This document shows, one piece after another, positions 5,734-6,667 of a DNA stretch of 6,667 bases. The DNA lies in assembly GCA_002773975.1 (NCBI GenBank), contig PEZR01000092.1, positions 5,045 through 11,711 on the forward strand, in the 5' to 3' direction. The position numbers and the translations under genes are program-made. Source of the DNA: Bdellovibrio sp. CG10_big_fil_rev_8_21_14_0_10_47_8. Lineage in GTDB: Bacteria; Bdellovibrionota; Bdellovibrionia; Bdellovibrionales; Bdellovibrionaceae. How positions within the stretch are numbered: the stretch's first letter is position 1; each line of letters starts with the position of its first letter. The notes under the pieces are model-generated. The model was not told the DNA's origin and did no database searches. It saw only the letters and a list, made by a program, of their open reading frames with translations.

Positions 5734-5752
5734 GAGAGGTCACCGACCACTC
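5734..5752. terminator. Weak hairpin between convergent genes
   Basis: GAG-A-GGTC, loop ACC, GACC-A-CTC forms a 7-bp stem with one A/A mismatch between the mer operon end and the end of the convergent small gene. It is well placed to act as a bidirectional terminator, but neither strand has a T-run after it, so an intrinsic terminator is uncertain. Confidence 0.25.
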
Positions 5753-5754
5753 GC

Positions 5755-5925
5755 TTACTTCGATGCTGGCAGCAACATCGCGCGACCCCAGTTCGACGAC
5801 TGCGACTCCTTGATGAGATGCAGCTTCGCCATGTGAACCGCGTAGATGACACGCGGAAGCTGACCAGTAGATGCCGCTAGAATCGCAAGTAATGCGGCCA
5901 AAGAAATTAATTTTCCGAGTCCCAT
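5755..5925 (-). CDS. Small secreted or membrane-anchored hypothetical protein (56 aa)
   Basis: I do not recognise the family with certainty. The 56-residue product begins MGLGKLISLAALLAILAAS, a Lys followed by a hydrophobic stretch of about 13 residues, consistent with a signal peptide or single membrane anchor. It continues with a short polar segment that contains an amphipathic-looking run (VIYAVHMAKLHLIKESQSS) and ends NWGRAMLLPASK. The ATG at 5925 is strongly supported by GGAGG five nt upstream. A longer frame beginning at a TTG at 5937 would overlap that ribosome binding site. It is convergent with the mer operon and lies downstream of the hairpin-rich region, which could be its 5' leader. 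It may be too short for default gene callers. Confidence 0.65.
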   Translation of the reverse strand: MGLGKLISLAALLAILAASTGQLPRVIYAVHMAKLHLIKESQSSNWGRAMLLPASK

Positions 5926-6000
5926 AAATACCTCCAAATGATTGTATGAATTGAAAAGTGTGTTGCTAGATTTGAAAACTGAAAACGTAGAATGAGCGTC

Positions 6001-6018
6001 TCTCTCTATCGAAAGAGA
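6001..6018. repeat. Short inverted repeat TCTCT/AGAGA
   Basis: TCTCT at 6001-6005 is complementary to AGAGA at 6014-6018, giving a 5-bp stem with an 8-nt loop. It is weak alone but directly precedes two stronger hairpins. Confidence 0.4.
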
Positions 6019-6029
6019 TCAAAACATTG

Positions 6030-6077
6030 AGCATTGCTTTTACCAGGGGAAAAATGCGAATCCCCGTCTGCAATGCT
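6030..6077. repeat. Nested inverted repeat (two-tier stem-loop)
   Basis: AGCATTGC (6030-6037) is a perfect complement of GCAATGCT (6070-6077). Inside, GGGGA (6046-6050) pairs with TCCCC (6061-6065) around a 10-nt loop. The result is an 8-bp outer stem, an asymmetric internal loop and a 5-bp inner stem, which looks like RNA architecture rather than a simple operator. The right outer arm shares 6075-6077 with the next hairpin. Confidence 0.6.
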
Positions 6078-6108
6078 GACCTGAAATCCCAGGTCAGCTA
6101 GGTCAGCA
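6074..6108. repeat. Alternative hairpins with tandem 9-bp repeat
   Basis: GCTGACCTG (6075-6083) pairs perfectly with CAGGTCAGC (6090-6098) across a 6-nt loop. The second arm is followed at once by a near copy: AGGTCAGCT (6091-6099) then AGGTCAGCA (6100-6108). TGCTGACCT (6074-6082) can therefore pair instead with the second copy, also over 9 bp. The two pairings exclude each other, and both compete with the upstream nested stem. Confidence 0.65.
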
Positions 6109-6464
6109 GAAAACGTGAAACGGCGTGAGACAGAATGAAAAGCTAATGAGAAGAAATGAAAAGGGAAGAAGCACGAAGAGCCTAGGCTATTTCAGTAACC
6201 GCTTGAAAGCGTTTATGTTTTAAAATTTCAGTTATTGATCTCTGGGAGTTCCGGCATGGGATTTAATTAATTGAAATGATTGAGCTTTTCAAGGTGAATT
6301 TGAAGCAAGCTGCCATGACTCATAGCTTTGCCGTGGAGCCATCGCCCGCGTCTCTTTGGCCCCATAAGGAAGCTCTGCTACTCCATTGGGCGCAGCGACC
6401 GCAAATACGAGGCTCTGGTGAAATTTGCTCGACAATCCTGAGTGGGTCCAACATTCTAGGACTC

Positions 6465-6667
6465 ATGTCCCAAAAGAATGAACACTCTGCAAAACATGGA
6501 CTGCTCAACGTTTTATTCAACGTGATCATTCCTGTCTTAATTCTGAACAAGGGCTCCACCAAGCTGGGGGCCGGCCTGGCTTTGGGGATCGCTCTGGCTT
6601 TTCCGTTGTCCTATGGACTTTATGACCTGATCAGCAAGAAAAAGTGGAATCCATTGTCCTTGCTGGG
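6465..6667 (+). CDS. VC0807-like small integral membrane protein, 3' truncated by window end
   Basis: The frame is open to the end of the window, giving at least 67 residues from the ATG at 6465. After a polar start (MSQKNEHSAKHG), the sequence LLNVLFNVIIPVLILNKGS forms a first membrane segment. Next comes ALGIALAFPLSYGLYDLI, a second segment with the P-x3-YGLYDLI feature, and KKKWNPLSLLG begins the next helix. This pattern resembles VC0807-family proteins (septation-protein-A-like membrane proteins of unknown function). I chose 6465 because AGGA lies just before it (3-nt gap, short) and the family sequence starts there. The frame is open further upstream to ATG 6315 and ATG 6276, but that part does not look like coding sequence of this family. 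The family call is from pattern memory. Confidence 0.7.
   Translation, partial: MSQKNEHSAKHGLLNVLFNVIIPVLILNKGSTKLGAGLALGIALAFPLSYGLYDLISKKKWNPLSLL

Larger units (their letters stand above)
5926..6464. other. About 540-bp region without a convincing gene
   Basis: The stretch between the small - strand gene and the last gene holds no coding frame with a ribosome binding site and family signal. Its left half contains a tight cluster of inverted repeats (6001-6108, listed separately). Next is a purine-rich tract (6141-6180, 34 of 40 purines) with two AATGAAAAG copies 21 bp apart (6134 and 6155). A small palindrome CGCTT-GA-AAGCG follows at 6200-6211. The right part (about 6276-6464) is open in frame with the last gene but does not look like protein of its family. 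Confidence 0.5.

Noticed and set aside
3346..5754. Possible transposon ends around the mer operon
   Set aside because: Mercury operons are often on transposons, but I found no matching terminal inverted repeats, target-site duplication, transposase or resolvase within the window.
6091..6108. Direct repeats of AGGTCA spaced by 3 bp
   Set aside because: They resemble nuclear-receptor half-sites, but those are eukaryotic. Here they are better read as part of the bacterial inverted-repeat cluster.
6146..6223. 25-codon basic open frame on the + strand
   Set aside because: No ribosome binding site precedes it and the purine-rich composition explains the Lys/Arg content.
6320..6562. 80-codon open frame on the - strand
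   Set aside because: It overlaps the VC0807-like start on the opposite strand and its sequence looks random. The membrane-protein reading on the + strand is better supported.

Overview
The window looks like a chromosomal or island segment of a Gram-negative bacterium of moderate GC content (somewhat below 50% by eye). A periplasmic MerP with a signal peptide, a bufferin-type operon and an ECF sigma/ZAS anti-sigma pair point to a proteobacterium or a relative. A Bdellovibrio-like lineage is possible from the general character of the proteins, but this is only an impression. No rRNA, tRNA, CRISPR, transposase or integrase is visible.

Region 1 (1-1957, + strand) is the distal part of a bufferin-type metal operon. 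It holds a 5'-truncated MNIO/DUF692 enzyme (BufB-like), a DUF2063 partner (BufC-like) joined by an ATGA overlap, and a DoxX membrane protein 11 nt further on. The precursor peptide gene (bufA-type) would be expected just left of the window and is not seen. Region 2 (1978-2822, - strand) converges on it and encodes an ECF sigma factor and a small soluble zinc-binding (ZAS) anti-sigma factor, also joined by ATGA. Such pairs commonly accompany bufferin operons, so this pair probably controls region 1.

Region 3 (2896-3968, - strand) holds an AhpD-fold peroxidase-related protein with a complete CxxCxxxH site, followed by a cysteine-free MarR regulator that starts with TTG. Region 4 (4172-5685, + strand) is a compact mercury operon, merR-merT-merP-ahpD-like. 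It is driven by a MerR-type promoter with a 20-bp spacer holding an 18-bp perfect palindrome, and the merR start codon lies at or beside the predicted transcription start. MerR has all three Hg-binding cysteines, and MerT and MerP have their metal cysteines. No merA follows. Its place is taken by a short AhpD-like protein with a CxxC site, which has lost the catalytic His and ends in Ser-Cys-Cys-Ile, resembling the vicinal cysteine tail of MerA. This is the most interesting item in the window.

Region 5 (5686-6667) holds a small secreted or membrane-anchored protein of about 56 residues on the - strand, then about 540 bp without a convincing gene. That stretch contains a dense cluster of inverted repeats (6001-6108), two of which are mutually exclusive hairpins, and a purine-rich tract. 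The window closes with the start of a VC0807-like small membrane protein that runs off the end.

The shared theme is handling of soft metals and thiol stress: bufferin-type copper/gold sequestration, mercury uptake and sensing, and two thiol-redox AhpD-fold proteins.
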